64,000 nt of DNA from Rossellomorea orangium (GCF_019334305.1 NZ_JAHWGH010000025.1:229640-293639); one strand, 5' to 3'; shown: positions 51,395 to 60,654, counted from the stretch's first letter. Made by a program: numbers and translations. Notes: generated from the letters alone by a model not told the origin.

Positions 51395-51431
51395 AAAAAG
51401 AGAAGATGCCTTCGGTATAAGGCATCTTCTC
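51395..51431 (-). terminator. Rho-independent terminator of the MscS gene
   Basis: GAGAAGATGCCTT pairs perfectly with AAGGCATCTTCTC around CGGTAT; on the minus strand TTTTTGAC follows. Confidence 0.85.
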
Positions 51432-51474
51432 CTATCATTCATCACCATTAGCATTTATTCGAAAATGGGGAAGC

Positions 51475-52596
51475 TCAATGTTTTTTTAATACATTTACCA
51501 CTTCCTCATCTATACTCCGCAGATGAAGGTCTTGTTGTGGAAAGGGTATCTCAATTTCGTGTTCCTGAAGGGTTTTGTATATTCGAAAATGTAAGTTGCT
51601 CTTGATTAAAATGACTTTATCTGGATTCGTAATCCACACAAAGAGCTCAAAATCCAAAGAAGAACTGCCAAACCCAACAAAGTTCACAAAAGGTTTAGGC
51701 TCTAACAGAACGGTGTCGGATTCGATTTCTTCTTCTTCTGCAACCTTCAATAAAAGATTTCTCACCTGCTCAACATCACTACCATACGACACTCCGACAG
51801 GTATGACCAACCGAAGTCTCGGATCAGAATAAGAGCGATTCACTACCTGTTCTTCTAAAAAATATGAATTGGGCACAATGATATGTTCATTATCCAAAGT
51901 TTTGATAATCGTTGCTCTCATATTGATCTTTTCAACATCCCCAATCACATCGTTAACAATGACACGGTCTCCCACTTTAATGGGACGTTCAAATAATAAA
52001 ATAATACCTGATATGAAATTGGATGCGATATTCTGAAGACCGAAGCCGATCCCAACTCCAATTATCCCTGCAAATACAGTCAAAGCACTTAAATCGATCC
52101 CCACCGTTGTCAAACTGATGAGTATCGCTAAAACCATAATGCTGTAATGAAAGATCTTATCGAAAGTGAATTGAAGTCCCCTATCCAAGTTGTAGCGTTG
52201 ATAAATATTAGGAAGTAAATACTTCGTCATGATATTAGAGGATCTATTGGCGATAGAAATAATGAGAATGGCAATAATCAGTAAAAAGAACGTCACTTTC
52301 ACATTGCCTACGGACACTATTTCACGAAACATCCAAGAGGAATTTGAGAAGTAAAATAACATAAATAACAGTATCCCGTATGTCGTGATCCAATTTAAGA
52401 TATAACGTACAAGGGAGTCCATTTGGAACAAAAATTTATTATCACTATTCTTCATCCTTTTTGTGAATGATAATATGATCATTCGGATAATGAAAATGAG
52501 TGCAACGTATACCAGAAAGATTAATAGGTTCAACCAGTCGAAATGTTCAATAACTTGATACCAATCAGTTGTCATTTTGTCTATTTCTTTGTTCAT
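51475..52596 (-). CDS. MscS-family small-conductance mechanosensitive channel
   Basis: A 373-residue channel protein with about five N-terminal helices and the conserved pore helix VFAGIIGVGIGFGLQNIASN then FISGIILLFERPIKVGDRV, followed by the beta-domain (INMRATIIKTLDNEHIIVPN) and the C-terminal alpha/beta domain. These channels release solutes on hypo-osmotic shock. It has its own terminator and is a single gene. Confidence 0.88.
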   Translation of the reverse strand: MNKEIDKMTTDWYQVIEHFDWLNLLIFLVYVALIFIIRMIILSFTKRMKNSDNKFLFQMDSLVRYILNWITTYGILLFMLFYFSNSSWMFREIVSVGNVKVTFFLLIIAILIISIANRSSNIMTKYLLPNIYQRYNLDRGLQFTFDKIFHYSIMVLAILISLTTVGIDLSALTVFAGIIGVGIGFGLQNIASNFISGIILLFERPIKVGDRVIVNDVIGDVEKINMRATIIKTLDNEHIIVPNSYFLEEQVVNRSYSDPRLRLVIPVGVSYGSDVEQVRNLLLKVAEEEEIESDTVLLEPKPFVNFVGFGSSSLDFELFVWITNPDKVILIKSNLHFRIYKTLQEHEIEIPFPQQDLHLRSIDEEVVNVLKKH

Positions 52597-52729
52597 TTTT
52601 TTGACACCACTACCTTTATTCTTTTACAGATAGATTTTCCCCTTCTGATTCATGTGTAAACGATGATTTAGCCATATTTCCTTTTTCATTATCCCAACCC
52701 GTACAAAATCAGGGGATTAAACCTTGTTT

Positions 52730-53086
52730 TCACTCACCAATAAGCCCTTTATATGCATCAATCTTCTTACTCAACATTTCATTTGTAGACAGTAGGACTT
52801 GAATCTGTTCCTGTATGTTTTTCTGATGATCCTCTAATAACGTTAGTCGATCTTTTGTTGTTTGGGGTCCTTCCAGGAACAATTGTGTATACTTCTTAAT
52901 ATCGGAAATTGGCATTTGTGTTTCCCTTAACTTCATCACGAAATTCAACCATTTTATGTGCGAATCAGTATAGCTTCTAATCCCTGCCGAGGAGCGGTCA
53001 GGGGTTATAATCCCTTCCTTTTCGTAGTAACGCAACGTGTGTGGATTCACCCCAAGCACTTCTGATGCTTCGCTGATACTATACAT
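52730..53086 (-). CDS. MerR-family regulator, AdhR-like
   Basis: A 118-residue MerR protein: HTH and wing YSISEASEVLGVNPHTLRYY, EKEGIITPDRSSAGIRSYTD, then a coiled coil ending ALKG-type (IDAYKGLIGE). ATG 53086 follows GGAGG at seven bases; 25 upstream codons overlap the promoter region and are discounted. AdhR-type MerR proteins respond to aldehydes and activate a divergent oxidoreductase gene; the same arrangement is seen here with the dehydrogenase at 53179. The signal is an inference. Confidence 0.8.
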   Translation of the reverse strand: MYSISEASEVLGVNPHTLRYYEKEGIITPDRSSAGIRSYTDSHIKWLNFVMKLRETQMPISDIKKYTQLFLEGPQTTKDRLTLLEDHQKNIQEQIQVLLSTNEMLSKKIDAYKGLIGE

Positions 53087-53112
53087 GTATGTTTCCTCCA
53101 ATGAATAAACAC

Positions 53113-53143
53113 TTGACTTAGAGTCCACTCTAACCCTTAGGAT
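53113..53143 (+). promoter_or_regulatory. MerR-type promoter and operator for the dehydrogenase gene
   Basis: TTGACT (53113-53118) and TAGGAT (53138-53143) are separated by 19 bases, the over-long spacing that MerR activators correct. A perfect palindrome TTAGAGT-CC-ACTCTAA (53118-53133) fills the spacer. It lies between the divergent MerR and dehydrogenase genes. Confidence 0.75.
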
Positions 53144-53178
53144 TAAATTGTACCATAACAAGTTAGGAGGAATGAAAC

Positions 53179-53940
53179 ATGAATTATACAGTCATTACGG
53201 GGGCAAGTTCGGGAATCGGATATGAAGCAGCACTTGCATTTGCAGCCCGTGGGAAAAATATTATTGCTGTTGCAAGACGGGAAGACAAATTAAACGAGCT
53301 GAAAAAAGCGATATCATCCATTTATCCAGAAGTGGATGTTGTCACAATAACGGCAGATCTATCTATAAGCGGCAACGTTTACTCATTTTATGACAGCTTA
53401 AAACCTTATGAAATTGAAACGTTTATCAATAATGCGGGATTTGGTAACTTCGATTCCGTAGCGGATCAAAACCTTTCTAAAATCCAAAGCATGCTTAGGC
53501 TTAACATCGAATCATTGACTGTGTTATCCTCCCTATTTGTACGGGACTATGAAAATGTAGCCGGCACACAGCTCATCAATGTTTCTTCAGGAGGAGGGTA
53601 CACCATTGTCGCAGATGCAGTCACTTATTGCGGAACAAAATTCTATGTAAGTGCTTTTACGGAAGGACTCGCTCAAGAACTTTCTTCAAAAGGTGCACAT
53701 ATGAAAGCGAAGGTCTTGGCTCCGGCAGCGACTGAAACCGAGTTTGCTCAACGCTCCTTTGATGTAAACGAGTTCGAATATAATGGTACCGTCCCACAAT
53801 ATCATACTGCCAAGGAAATGGCACAATTCATGCTGGACCTTTATGACAGTGACAAAGTGGTAGGGATTGTGAATGGTGAAACTTACGAGTTCAGTCTGGT
53901 CGACCCATTATATCCTTATGCTAAAAGATCACGAAAATAA
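53179..53940 (+). CDS. short-chain dehydrogenase/reductase (SDR)
   Basis: A 253-residue NAD(P)-dependent oxidoreductase. The cofactor site is TGASSGIG (8-15) with ARREDK beyond strand 2 favouring NADPH; the catalytic triad is Ser in NVSSGGG, Tyr in TYCGTK and its Lys. The family reduces carbonyls or oxidises alcohols. Under control of the divergent MerR protein, it may deal with reactive aldehydes; this is an inference from B. subtilis AdhR and from the MerR-type promoter. AGGAGG precedes the ATG. Confidence 0.87.
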   Translation: MNYTVITGASSGIGYEAALAFAARGKNIIAVARREDKLNELKKAISSIYPEVDVVTITADLSISGNVYSFYDSLKPYEIETFINNAGFGNFDSVADQNLSKIQSMLRLNIESLTVLSSLFVRDYENVAGTQLINVSSGGGYTIVADAVTYCGTKFYVSAFTEGLAQELSSKGAHMKAKVLAPAATETEFAQRSFDVNEFEYNGTVPQYHTAKEMAQFMLDLYDSDKVVGIVNGETYEFSLVDPLYPYAKRSRK

Positions 53941-53976
53941 TACCGACCATCTCCCTGCCAGATAAATATATTTTCT

Positions 53977-54005
53977 AAGCTCAGGATATATCCTGAGCTT
54001 TTTTC
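53977..54005 (+). terminator. Rho-independent terminator after the SDR gene
   Basis: AAGCTCAGGA pairs with TCCTGAGCTT around TATA, followed by TTTT. Confidence 0.88.
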
Positions 54006-54220
54006 GTCGTGCTCCCCAATTCGAAAGAAATAGAAAAATTGTACAAGATACAAAAGAAATCATGACAGGTGTTCTATCAGCATTCCAAAATCAAACGTAA
54101 AAAAGTTCAATTTCTCTATTGAATGGGTTTATTCATCATTACATCAGGGTATAAGAAACATATTTGAGTTATTTGTACATATAAACAAATTCGAGACTGT
54201 TGTTGATGGGGGTATAGGGC

Positions 54221-55240
54221 ATGCAAAAATTTGATATTGATGTGAATGGATCTCTATTTGATTGGGATTTAGAAAAAGGTTCCATAACATTTGAAAATGA
54301 CGAAGTGGTTTTATTTTGGGTGAATACTGCTTTTAAAACGTTAATTGACTCCATTGAGGAAATCGCTGGCGAAAAGGAAGCGAGACTGGTGCTCGAAACA
54401 GCCGGATACCGTACAGGACTTATCGTAAGTGACTTTTACCTTGATTCCATCGGAAAGCCTGACGAGATTCTTGATAAATTACCCAACACTTACGTAACTG
54501 CCGGATGGGGAATCACAGAAATTTTATCGTACTCAATTGAAGAGAGAAAAGCCGTTGTCCAATTCTGTAACGGCTGGGAGTACAAAGTAAACATCGCCCA
54601 GGGAAAAGAGATAGAAGGAACCTTTATGCCTGGCCATTGGGCTGGTGTATTAACTGGTATATTCGGTTCCAAAATGTGGTATCGGGTACTCAAGAGTCAG
54701 ATACAGGGTGATGATTGTAGTGTTTATGAATTTTTCGCATCGGATATCTCCCCTTCTTTGAACGTCAGCGCTCTTATTGAGGAACAAACAATTGCAGCAC
54801 AGGAAGAATTAGAGCGTGTTACGAAGCAGCGGACTGAGATTTTATCTGAGATCATTAAAGAGATTTCTTCTCCCATTATTCCAGTGCTAGAGTCCATTCT
54901 TGTCGTTCCACTTGTTGGTCGCTATGACGAGATACGTGCTGAGGAATTGTTGAATAAAACACTTCTCAATCTCCCCCGCTATAAGGCTGAGTTCCTCATC
55001 ATTGACTTGACAAGTCTCAGCCGTGTCGATGACTATACCCTATCATTTATACAGAAGTTCGTCGGGGCAGCCTCCCTTTTAGGGACCAATTGTTTACTCG
55101 TCGGAATCTCTTCTGAACTAAGCATTAGAGTGACCCAAAGTGGTTATCGGATGAATCACATTCCATGCTTTTCCCTTCTTCAACAGGGTGTGAACCATGC
55201 ACTTGATCAATTAGGAATGGAAATCGTTCAAAAAGTGTAG
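54221..55240 (+). CDS. V4R-like sensor joined to a STAS domain (RsbR/YtvA-like)
   Basis: A 339-residue protein. Residues 1-190 look like a V4R (4-vinyl-reductase-like) sensor: DLEKGSITFENDEVVLFWVN, YRTGLIVSDFYLDSIGK, then FMPGHWAGVLTGIFGSKMWY and a Cys-rich DDCSVYEF. A linker helix leads to a STAS domain (about 220-330) like that of RsbR. Where RsbRA has its two phosphothreonines, this protein has Glu (GRYDE) and Asp (RVDD), acidic residues, as I recall also for YtvA. It could be a stressosome input that is locked in the phosphorylated-like state. Neighbours are unrelated; no other rsb gene is close. Confidence 0.75.
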   Translation: MQKFDIDVNGSLFDWDLEKGSITFENDEVVLFWVNTAFKTLIDSIEEIAGEKEARLVLETAGYRTGLIVSDFYLDSIGKPDEILDKLPNTYVTAGWGITEILSYSIEERKAVVQFCNGWEYKVNIAQGKEIEGTFMPGHWAGVLTGIFGSKMWYRVLKSQIQGDDCSVYEFFASDISPSLNVSALIEEQTIAAQEELERVTKQRTEILSEIIKEISSPIIPVLESILVVPLVGRYDEIRAEELLNKTLLNLPRYKAEFLIIDLTSLSRVDDYTLSFIQKFVGAASLLGTNCLLVGISSELSIRVTQSGYRMNHIPCFSLLQQGVNHALDQLGMEIVQKV

Positions 55241-55311
55241 GATAGGATTACGAAATGGAAGGAATGTGATCGTCATGCCTGATTCCATTTTTTACAACAC
55301 TACATTCCTAC

Positions 55312-55345
55312 AAAAAAGAAGGATCACGATTAATTGTGATCCTTC
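55312..55345. terminator. bidirectional terminator
   Basis: GAAGGATCAC (55318-55327) pairs with GTGATCCTTC (55336-55345); an A6 tract precedes the stem, giving a T-run on the minus strand for the HemY-like gene. Confidence 0.78.
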
Positions 55346-55383
55346 AATCCATTGTACAACTAATATAACTGAATCTCATGAGT

Positions 55384-56778
55384 TCATTTTATAATAATAT
55401 CTTCAAGAATGGATTCCGCCGTTTTTTTACCGTTTTGAATACAGGCTCCAATCCCCACTCCGTAGTAAGACGCTCCTGCTAATTTCACATTAGGCATTTC
55501 GGTTAAGAGGACATCATTCAATGACTGAACGGATTGATTGTGTCCAAGGTGATAATTGGGCATCAGATTTTCCCAAGCAGTCACTTCAACCGAGATTGGT
55601 CTTGCATCGACTCCTACGCTCTTCTTAATATCCCCAAGTGCCACTTTCATCAATTCTTCTTCGTTCAATTTTTTTAACTCATCATAATGACCGTTCGAGC
55701 TCTTGTAAAAAAGTCTCACAAGGAGATTCTCGTTCCTGGATGTGTGCTTCCATTTACGACTGGTCCATGTACACGCATCACATTTTACTTCACTGCCTTT
55801 AGAGACGATATACCCTGTACCATTGGCAGGTAATTCCTTATCAGGAACATCGAAACCAAGATAGATCGATATAAGGGAGGAATTTTTTAATTTATTGAAC
55901 TCAGGCTCTAATTTTTCATGTGATAATATGCGCTGAGTAACATCATGGGGTAAAGCCAATATGACGTAGTCGGCTAGAATGCTTTCATGACCATTGACTG
56001 TGAGCTCGTACTTGTTACCCACCCTTCGAAGATTCTGCGTTTCTGCACCTTTTAAAATAGTAGCATCACTGCATTTTTCTTCTAAGCGATTAATGATCGT
56101 AGATAAGCCATTTTTAAATGATATGAATTTTTTATTGGAGGAACCTTTGAATATCTGTTTATTAGCAGCTAACCCTTTGATGATACTTCCATAGTCATTT
56201 TTATAGTCCAGTAGATATGGTAGAGTAGAGGCCATCGTCAATTTGTACAAGTTACCCGAATAAACCCCGGATAAAACCGGCGCAATCTGATTTTCTACCA
56301 TTTCTTTTCCAAGGAACGCTTCCAAAAATTCACCGATAGAACTTTCTTTCGTGAAATGTGTATTAATGGTCTCCAGATCCAGAAGCGCTGCTTTTTTTCC
56401 TTCTTCAGAAATTAGTGTGCTCTCATTGACTGCCGCCACACTCATAGGAATCCCGAAAATTGTATCGATGGGAATCTTATGCAATTCTCCATTTGTGTAT
56501 ATGTAAGATATTCCGGTTTCGTTGTATACAAGTTCTTCATGCAAATGGAGTTCATTAACCAGGGGAAGGACTCCTTCGTTACGGGCAACGATAGAATCTG
56601 CTCCTGCTTCCATGATGAAATCACCTTCCTTTACGGTTCTGATCTTACCACCGAGCGTGTGATTCCGTTCGATTAATAGTAACTCCATTTCACAATTATG
56701 TTCTCTTGACATTTTACTCAGGTGATATAAGGCTGATAAACCTGTTATCCCCCCACCTACGACGACCACTTTCTTCAT
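55384..56778 (-). CDS. protoporphyrinogen/coproporphyrinogen III oxidase-like flavoprotein
   Basis: A 464-residue FAD-dependent oxidase of the HemY/HemG type. The FAD site is VVVGGGITGLSALYHL with the ERNHTLGGKIRT loop; later segments (SGVYSGNLYKLTMASTLPYL, CDACTWTSRKWKHTSRNENL, NYHLGHNQSV and the C-terminal GASYYGVGIGACIQNGK) align well with B. subtilis HemY, which oxidises coproporphyrinogen III in Gram-positive haem synthesis. No hemE or hemH is adjacent, so this is an isolated copy and possibly a paralogue. ATG 56778 has GGAG upstream; a GTG three codons earlier is rejected. Confidence 0.8.
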   Translation of the reverse strand: MKKVVVVGGGITGLSALYHLSKMSREHNCEMELLLIERNHTLGGKIRTVKEGDFIMEAGADSIVARNEGVLPLVNELHLHEELVYNETGISYIYTNGELHKIPIDTIFGIPMSVAAVNESTLISEEGKKAALLDLETINTHFTKESSIGEFLEAFLGKEMVENQIAPVLSGVYSGNLYKLTMASTLPYLLDYKNDYGSIIKGLAANKQIFKGSSNKKFISFKNGLSTIINRLEEKCSDATILKGAETQNLRRVGNKYELTVNGHESILADYVILALPHDVTQRILSHEKLEPEFNKLKNSSLISIYLGFDVPDKELPANGTGYIVSKGSEVKCDACTWTSRKWKHTSRNENLLVRLFYKSSNGHYDELKKLNEEELMKVALGDIKKSVGVDARPISVEVTAWENLMPNYHLGHNQSVQSLNDVLLTEMPNVKLAGASYYGVGIGACIQNGKKTAESILEDIIIK

Positions 56779-56960
56779 TCCATTCACTCCATTAATTGCG
56801 TTTATGTATACAGACTATCATGTTTCAAAGTGAATACAAAAAAAATCTTTGACAGAAATACGAAAAATCACATTAATAAAAAGTTTTATTTATTCCATAG
56901 TAGGTCTATGTAATAGAAAATCATGCAGCTTCTATCAATCGGTTCATCCTAAAGCGGAAC

Positions 56961-56994
56961 AAAATAAAAGAGTTCAATTGAACTCTCTTATTTT
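56961..56994. other. long near-perfect palindrome
   Basis: From AAAATAA to TTATTTT around GAGTTCAATTGAACTC, 16 of 17 positions pair. The flanks are A/T-rich, as in a bidirectional terminator, but no gene ends immediately beside it: the HemY-like start lies 180 bases away on the minus strand. Between it and 57145 I see no gene. Confidence 0.5.
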
Positions 56995-57145
56995 ATAATA
57001 CTGACTTCGTGCGGGTCCGGTTTGTAGGCTGATTCTTCATTACATCCTATAATACTTATCCAGAAAAACAGAGGAACTGTCCCGATGAAGACTCAGCAAG
57101 AGATTCTATCCGGTAGATCACTGTGCTAATTTCACAAGCATTGCA

Positions 57146-57262
57146 TTGAGAAATGATTTAGTAAACAATTTAATAGTCCATAACTTCTTTAAAAATGGAG
57201 ATAAACAACTATTCGTACTGAGCTTACAGGAACTTGAGGACGAGTATCCTACTATACATTAA
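57146..57262 (+). CDS. possible FbpA-like small protein or remnant
   Basis: A short frame beginning at TTG 57146 reads LRNDLVNNLIVHNFFKNGDK then QLFVLSLQELEDEYPTIH, 38 residues. The arrangement of hydrophobics and the ending (K..QLF.L.L.ELE.EY) recall Fur-regulated basic proteins (FbpA) of Bacillus. The frame lacks a ribosome site and is open upstream to a TGA at about 57084, so this may be a decayed gene. A small ATG frame with AGAGGA upstream at about 57083 is out of phase with it. Confidence 0.3.
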   Translation: MRNDLVNNLIVHNFFKNGDKQLFVLSLQELEDEYPTIH

Positions 57263-57324
57263 GATTGTCATCCTCACAGTGATACCGGTTCATTCCATTG
57301 GAAGAATCTAAAAGAACAGCCAGA

Positions 57325-57358
57325 AAAGCACCAATCCAGGAAAATGGATTGGTGCTTT
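57325..57358 (-). terminator. Rho-independent terminator of the SpoIIP gene
   Basis: AAAGCACCAATCC pairs with GGATTGGTGCTTT in a perfect 13-bp stem around an 8-base loop; it lies 50 bases after the stop at 57409. Confidence 0.85.
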
Positions 57359-57408
57359 CCCATATCTTTATTTATATTATTGCCTATTCACCCTTACATG
57401 CACAAAAG

Positions 57409-58575
57409 TCATTGCGCATTGACTTCCACAGCATCTTTCTTATAATATTCAGCAAAGATCTCCGCAAAAGCTTCGGTAGAGTTATATAATTCAACCAAAT
57501 TATTTTCGACTCCACCAAATTCCAAGAGCATAGCACGTTCTGTTAGATCCTGATTATAAACCCCATTCCCTTCCGCCTTTGTTTTAACGAAGACTCCACG
57601 ACTGATACCTGGGTATTTTTCTTCTAATTTAGCATTTAATTCTTTCGCGATTTTCAGATTTTTTTCAAAGTTTTTATTTTCTTTGCCTACGATAAAAAAT
57701 AAACGCGCATAGTTTTTACCACTAATGGTCTTGGTTGTTATATTTCTTGGTTGGGAGTCCCGATGGATATCAATTAAGTAGGTTAAGTTCTGATCTTGTG
57801 CGATGGCCTCCTGAACCAGTCCCCTTGTTAACTTATAGGATTCAAAATAGGTCCATGATTTATTTTTCAATGCCTGATTTACATCTGTCTTGTCCTGAAC
57901 AGCTCCGATTCCCCGTGATTCAAGCTCTTGTTTCAGTTTTGATCCTACTGCAATCACGTTCACCTTTTCGTTTGTACTCGCAGGGTCTTTTGAATCATTG
58001 TTTTTAATCAAAGGGCTGAAAGCTTCCCAACTGTGAGAGTGATAGATAAAGACAGACTTCTCGTCAATTTCTTCCACTCCATCCCCTGAGTTATGATTTG
58101 CCTGGTCAATTTGATTCTGATCGATTTCCTGATCCTTTAGCTGGTCTTCAGTTGGCGCAGGCGACTCGTTCGGAAGATTGGTAATATCCGTTCCTTTACC
58201 AGCAACTGCGATGTGGGTATGGTAGTTCTCAATTCCCGGTATCTCACGTCCAAACAAACTTCTTGGGTCAAGGAGTGATACATTTGTTACGCTTTCCAAC
58301 CAATCAAAGTCATGATCCAATGCATCCTTGTTCTCGATGCGTAATCCCGTCATTTCCTGTGACAACAGCATAAGGAATGTTTCCTTAGGCACAAGCTCGG
58401 ATACGGAAGTATAAAACAAGCTGTCCACCCTCAATTTAATGGCTGTGGAAGAAATCAGCCAAACCGTTAAATACATGAGGATGATCCCTATCAATATGAT
58501 CCGGATGACCGCTTTCATAGAAACGAACACTAGTGGGACTAGGCTATTATTATTTCGAGACTTATACGACATCAT
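57409..58575 (-). CDS. spoIIP: stage II sporulation protein P (SpoIIP) family amidase/endopeptidase
   Basis: A 388-residue membrane-anchored peptidoglycan hydrolase. One transmembrane helix near residues 22-44 is followed by the conserved region LDPRSLFGREIPGIENY, an acidic linker and the amidase domain with FIYHSHSWEAF (zinc His/Glu), LIDIHRDSQ and the terminal LLEFGGVENN. SpoIIP works with SpoIID and SpoIIM in engulfment. In B. subtilis it lies next to gpr, which is not here, so it may be an extra or relocated copy. GGGG precedes the paired ATGs. Confidence 0.85.
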   Translation of the reverse strand: MMSYKSRNNNSLVPLVFVSMKAVIRIILIGIILMYLTVWLISSTAIKLRVDSLFYTSVSELVPKETFLMLLSQEMTGLRIENKDALDHDFDWLESVTNVSLLDPRSLFGREIPGIENYHTHIAVAGKGTDITNLPNESPAPTEDQLKDQEIDQNQIDQANHNSGDGVEEIDEKSVFIYHSHSWEAFSPLIKNNDSKDPASTNEKVNVIAVGSKLKQELESRGIGAVQDKTDVNQALKNKSWTYFESYKLTRGLVQEAIAQDQNLTYLIDIHRDSQPRNITTKTISGKNYARLFFIVGKENKNFEKNLKIAKELNAKLEEKYPGISRGVFVKTKAEGNGVYNQDLTERAMLLEFGGVENNLVELYNSTEAFAEIFAEYYKKDAVEVNAQ

Positions 58576-58728
58576 CAGTACCCCTATATAAAGTATTTAA
58601 TAGTTAACTTTATGCAGAGGTCGGAAAGAGTAGAAGAAATTTTGTCCATTTCGGTCTGAATACCTAACGAGAATACCTGATGACCTTTTTCCCCACAGCA
58701 AAAGACAGCCATTCAGGGTCGTTAAAGA

Positions 58729-60204
58729 TTATCTTTCATTCACTTCATAAGCTGCCCTTACCCCTGACTCAACCGCACCCTCAATCCATCCATGAAAAAA
58801 TGATGTGTGTTCACCTGCAAAATGAATTCTCCCTTCAGGTGTGCGGACATATTCTCCAATGTCGGCTGCCTGACCTGGGGTGTAAAGTGTGAAACAACCT
58901 GCCGAGAATGGATTTTTACTCCAATTATATATAAAATAATTGAGGAACTCTGAGTATACACGGTTCCCATATATCTTTGATAAATCCTGCAAAACCTCAT
59001 CGATGATAGCCTCTTTTGGTTTACTATTCCATAATAAAGCGTTCTGCCCCCAACTGTAACTCGCCAGCATTACCCCGGGATTATTGCTTCCCATATCATG
59101 ACTTGGCATATAGGTAAATCGTGTAGGGAGATCTGAAACGATATTTCCATAGTCCAATTCTTCCCAGAAGCGAGTTCTGAACTCGATGCCCACCTTTACT
59201 GAGGGCACATTGGTCACTTCCCGGATAGCCTGCCATTTTTTGAATGAAATAGAGTTATAGGGTACTACTTCAATGAACTGAAATACGGTGAACGGGACTG
59301 TGACGATCACGTAATCGCCTTTTAATTCCTCCCGAGTGCCATCCTTTTGATTTATTGTGTGGACAGTAACTCCCGACGGGGATTGCTTAATTTGGGTCAC
59401 TTTTTGCCTAAGGAAAATGTGAGACCGTATTTCTTCCATAAACGAATAAGGCAAACGATCATTTCCTCCGGTTATTTCATAGAACTTTGTTTCTTTTCTG
59501 AATATCGGAAAAATAATATCTTTTAATATATCGACAAATGAAAATTCCGGAAATCCTTCTATACCAAGAATCACATTGATCTTTCGTATTGCATTTAATG
59601 ATAAAGATTTTCCAAAAGGATTATTAGAAAGAAATTGTCCCATAGAATAATTCGAGTATTTCTTTATCAAGTTCAATTGCTCTTCATGTTCACTATTCTT
59701 GTACAAATCTATAAAGGGCTTGGTCGCTTCCAAAAATAATTCAGATGCGGTTTTTCCTTTCTCATCTTCAGGAAGTGGATAGTTCAGGATATCCGGATTT
59801 TCTTCATACTGTTTTCGTGTAACCAAAATGTTATTAACTAAAAGAAGATCTCTAGGTGAAGAATTCTGAAAGGGTTGATATCGTAGATTAAACTTCCTGA
59901 TATACTCAAAAACCAAAAGATGGTTATCGGGGATCCTCATTGCACCTGCTTCTAAATAATTTCCGGAGGTAAACGGTTTTCGAACTGTATATACCCTTCC
60001 TCCTATCCGTTTATTGGCTTCCAGGATCGTGACTTGATGACCGGCCTTTTTTAATAAGGAAGCTGAAACCAGACCACTCATTCCTGCTCCGATGACAATG
60101 ACCTTTTTGGAAGTTGTGGGCTTTAACCCGTGACGAATAATAGAAAGCATATCATCAGGATATTTCAATTCAGAAGGGGCATCCCTGCTTAATCGATTTT
60201 CCAT
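58729..60204 (-). CDS. flavin-containing monoamine/L-amino acid oxidase (YobN-like)
   Basis: A 491-residue FAD amine oxidase. The dinucleotide site is VIVIGAGMSGLVSASLL with the ILEANKRIGGRVYT loop; downstream are the LEAGAMRIPDNH segment and the C-terminal FAD-binding RIHFAGEHTSFFHGWIEGAV. This order matches L-amino acid and monoamine oxidases such as B. subtilis YobN, which release ammonia and hydrogen peroxide. No signal peptide; likely cytosolic. Single gene with 153 bases between it and the SpoIIP gene. Confidence 0.82.
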   Translation of the reverse strand: MENRLSRDAPSELKYPDDMLSIIRHGLKPTTSKKVIVIGAGMSGLVSASLLKKAGHQVTILEANKRIGGRVYTVRKPFTSGNYLEAGAMRIPDNHLLVFEYIRKFNLRYQPFQNSSPRDLLLVNNILVTRKQYEENPDILNYPLPEDEKGKTASELFLEATKPFIDLYKNSEHEEQLNLIKKYSNYSMGQFLSNNPFGKSLSLNAIRKINVILGIEGFPEFSFVDILKDIIFPIFRKETKFYEITGGNDRLPYSFMEEIRSHIFLRQKVTQIKQSPSGVTVHTINQKDGTREELKGDYVIVTVPFTVFQFIEVVPYNSISFKKWQAIREVTNVPSVKVGIEFRTRFWEELDYGNIVSDLPTRFTYMPSHDMGSNNPGVMLASYSWGQNALLWNSKPKEAIIDEVLQDLSKIYGNRVYSEFLNYFIYNWSKNPFSAGCFTLYTPGQAADIGEYVRTPEGRIHFAGEHTSFFHGWIEGAVESGVRAAYEVNER

Positions 60205-60408
60205 TTCACACCCGCCTCCTTTGTTCTTTCATCATATGAATCCCTCTAAGTATCTATACGTATGTTTCCTATGACATAAAGCACATTTTCAGTTATTTCC
60301 AGAACGCATGTTTCTATTATTACTCATCTATGTTATACTTGAAGTTCATTGGGTCTACGAGACTGTATTTAGTCAATCCCTCGAGCAAGTAGAAGGGAGA
60401 CATGTTTA

Positions 60409-60642
60409 ATGTCGCTAGAAAATATCGTAACCATGCTCAAGACTCTTAAGGAATTCAAGGAAAGTGAGATTGTTCACACGATATCTGACCATGACAACTC
60501 ACCTATTATGACCGTAACGTATCAATTAGACTTGGAGCGCTTTCAAATCACTTATGTGGATACGATGAAAGTGGAAGAATTTACTGACATCAGCCTATTG
60601 GCGACTACTATAGAAAGTATTTTACTTGTGGAATCTTCATGA
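60409..60642 (+). CDS. small DUF1797 (YkuJ)-like protein
   Basis: A 77-residue soluble protein with an amphipathic N-terminal helix (LENIVTMLKTLKEFKESE) and two or three strands (MTVTYQLDLERFQITYV, TDISLLATTIESIL). The order resembles the YkuJ family of unknown function as I recall it. AAGGGAGA precedes the ATG. It has its own terminator. Confidence 0.5.
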   Translation: MSLENIVTMLKTLKEFKESEIVHTISDHDNSPIMTVTYQLDLERFQITYVDTMKVEEFTDISLLATTIESILLVESS

Positions 60643-60654
60643 TAATGTATAAAG

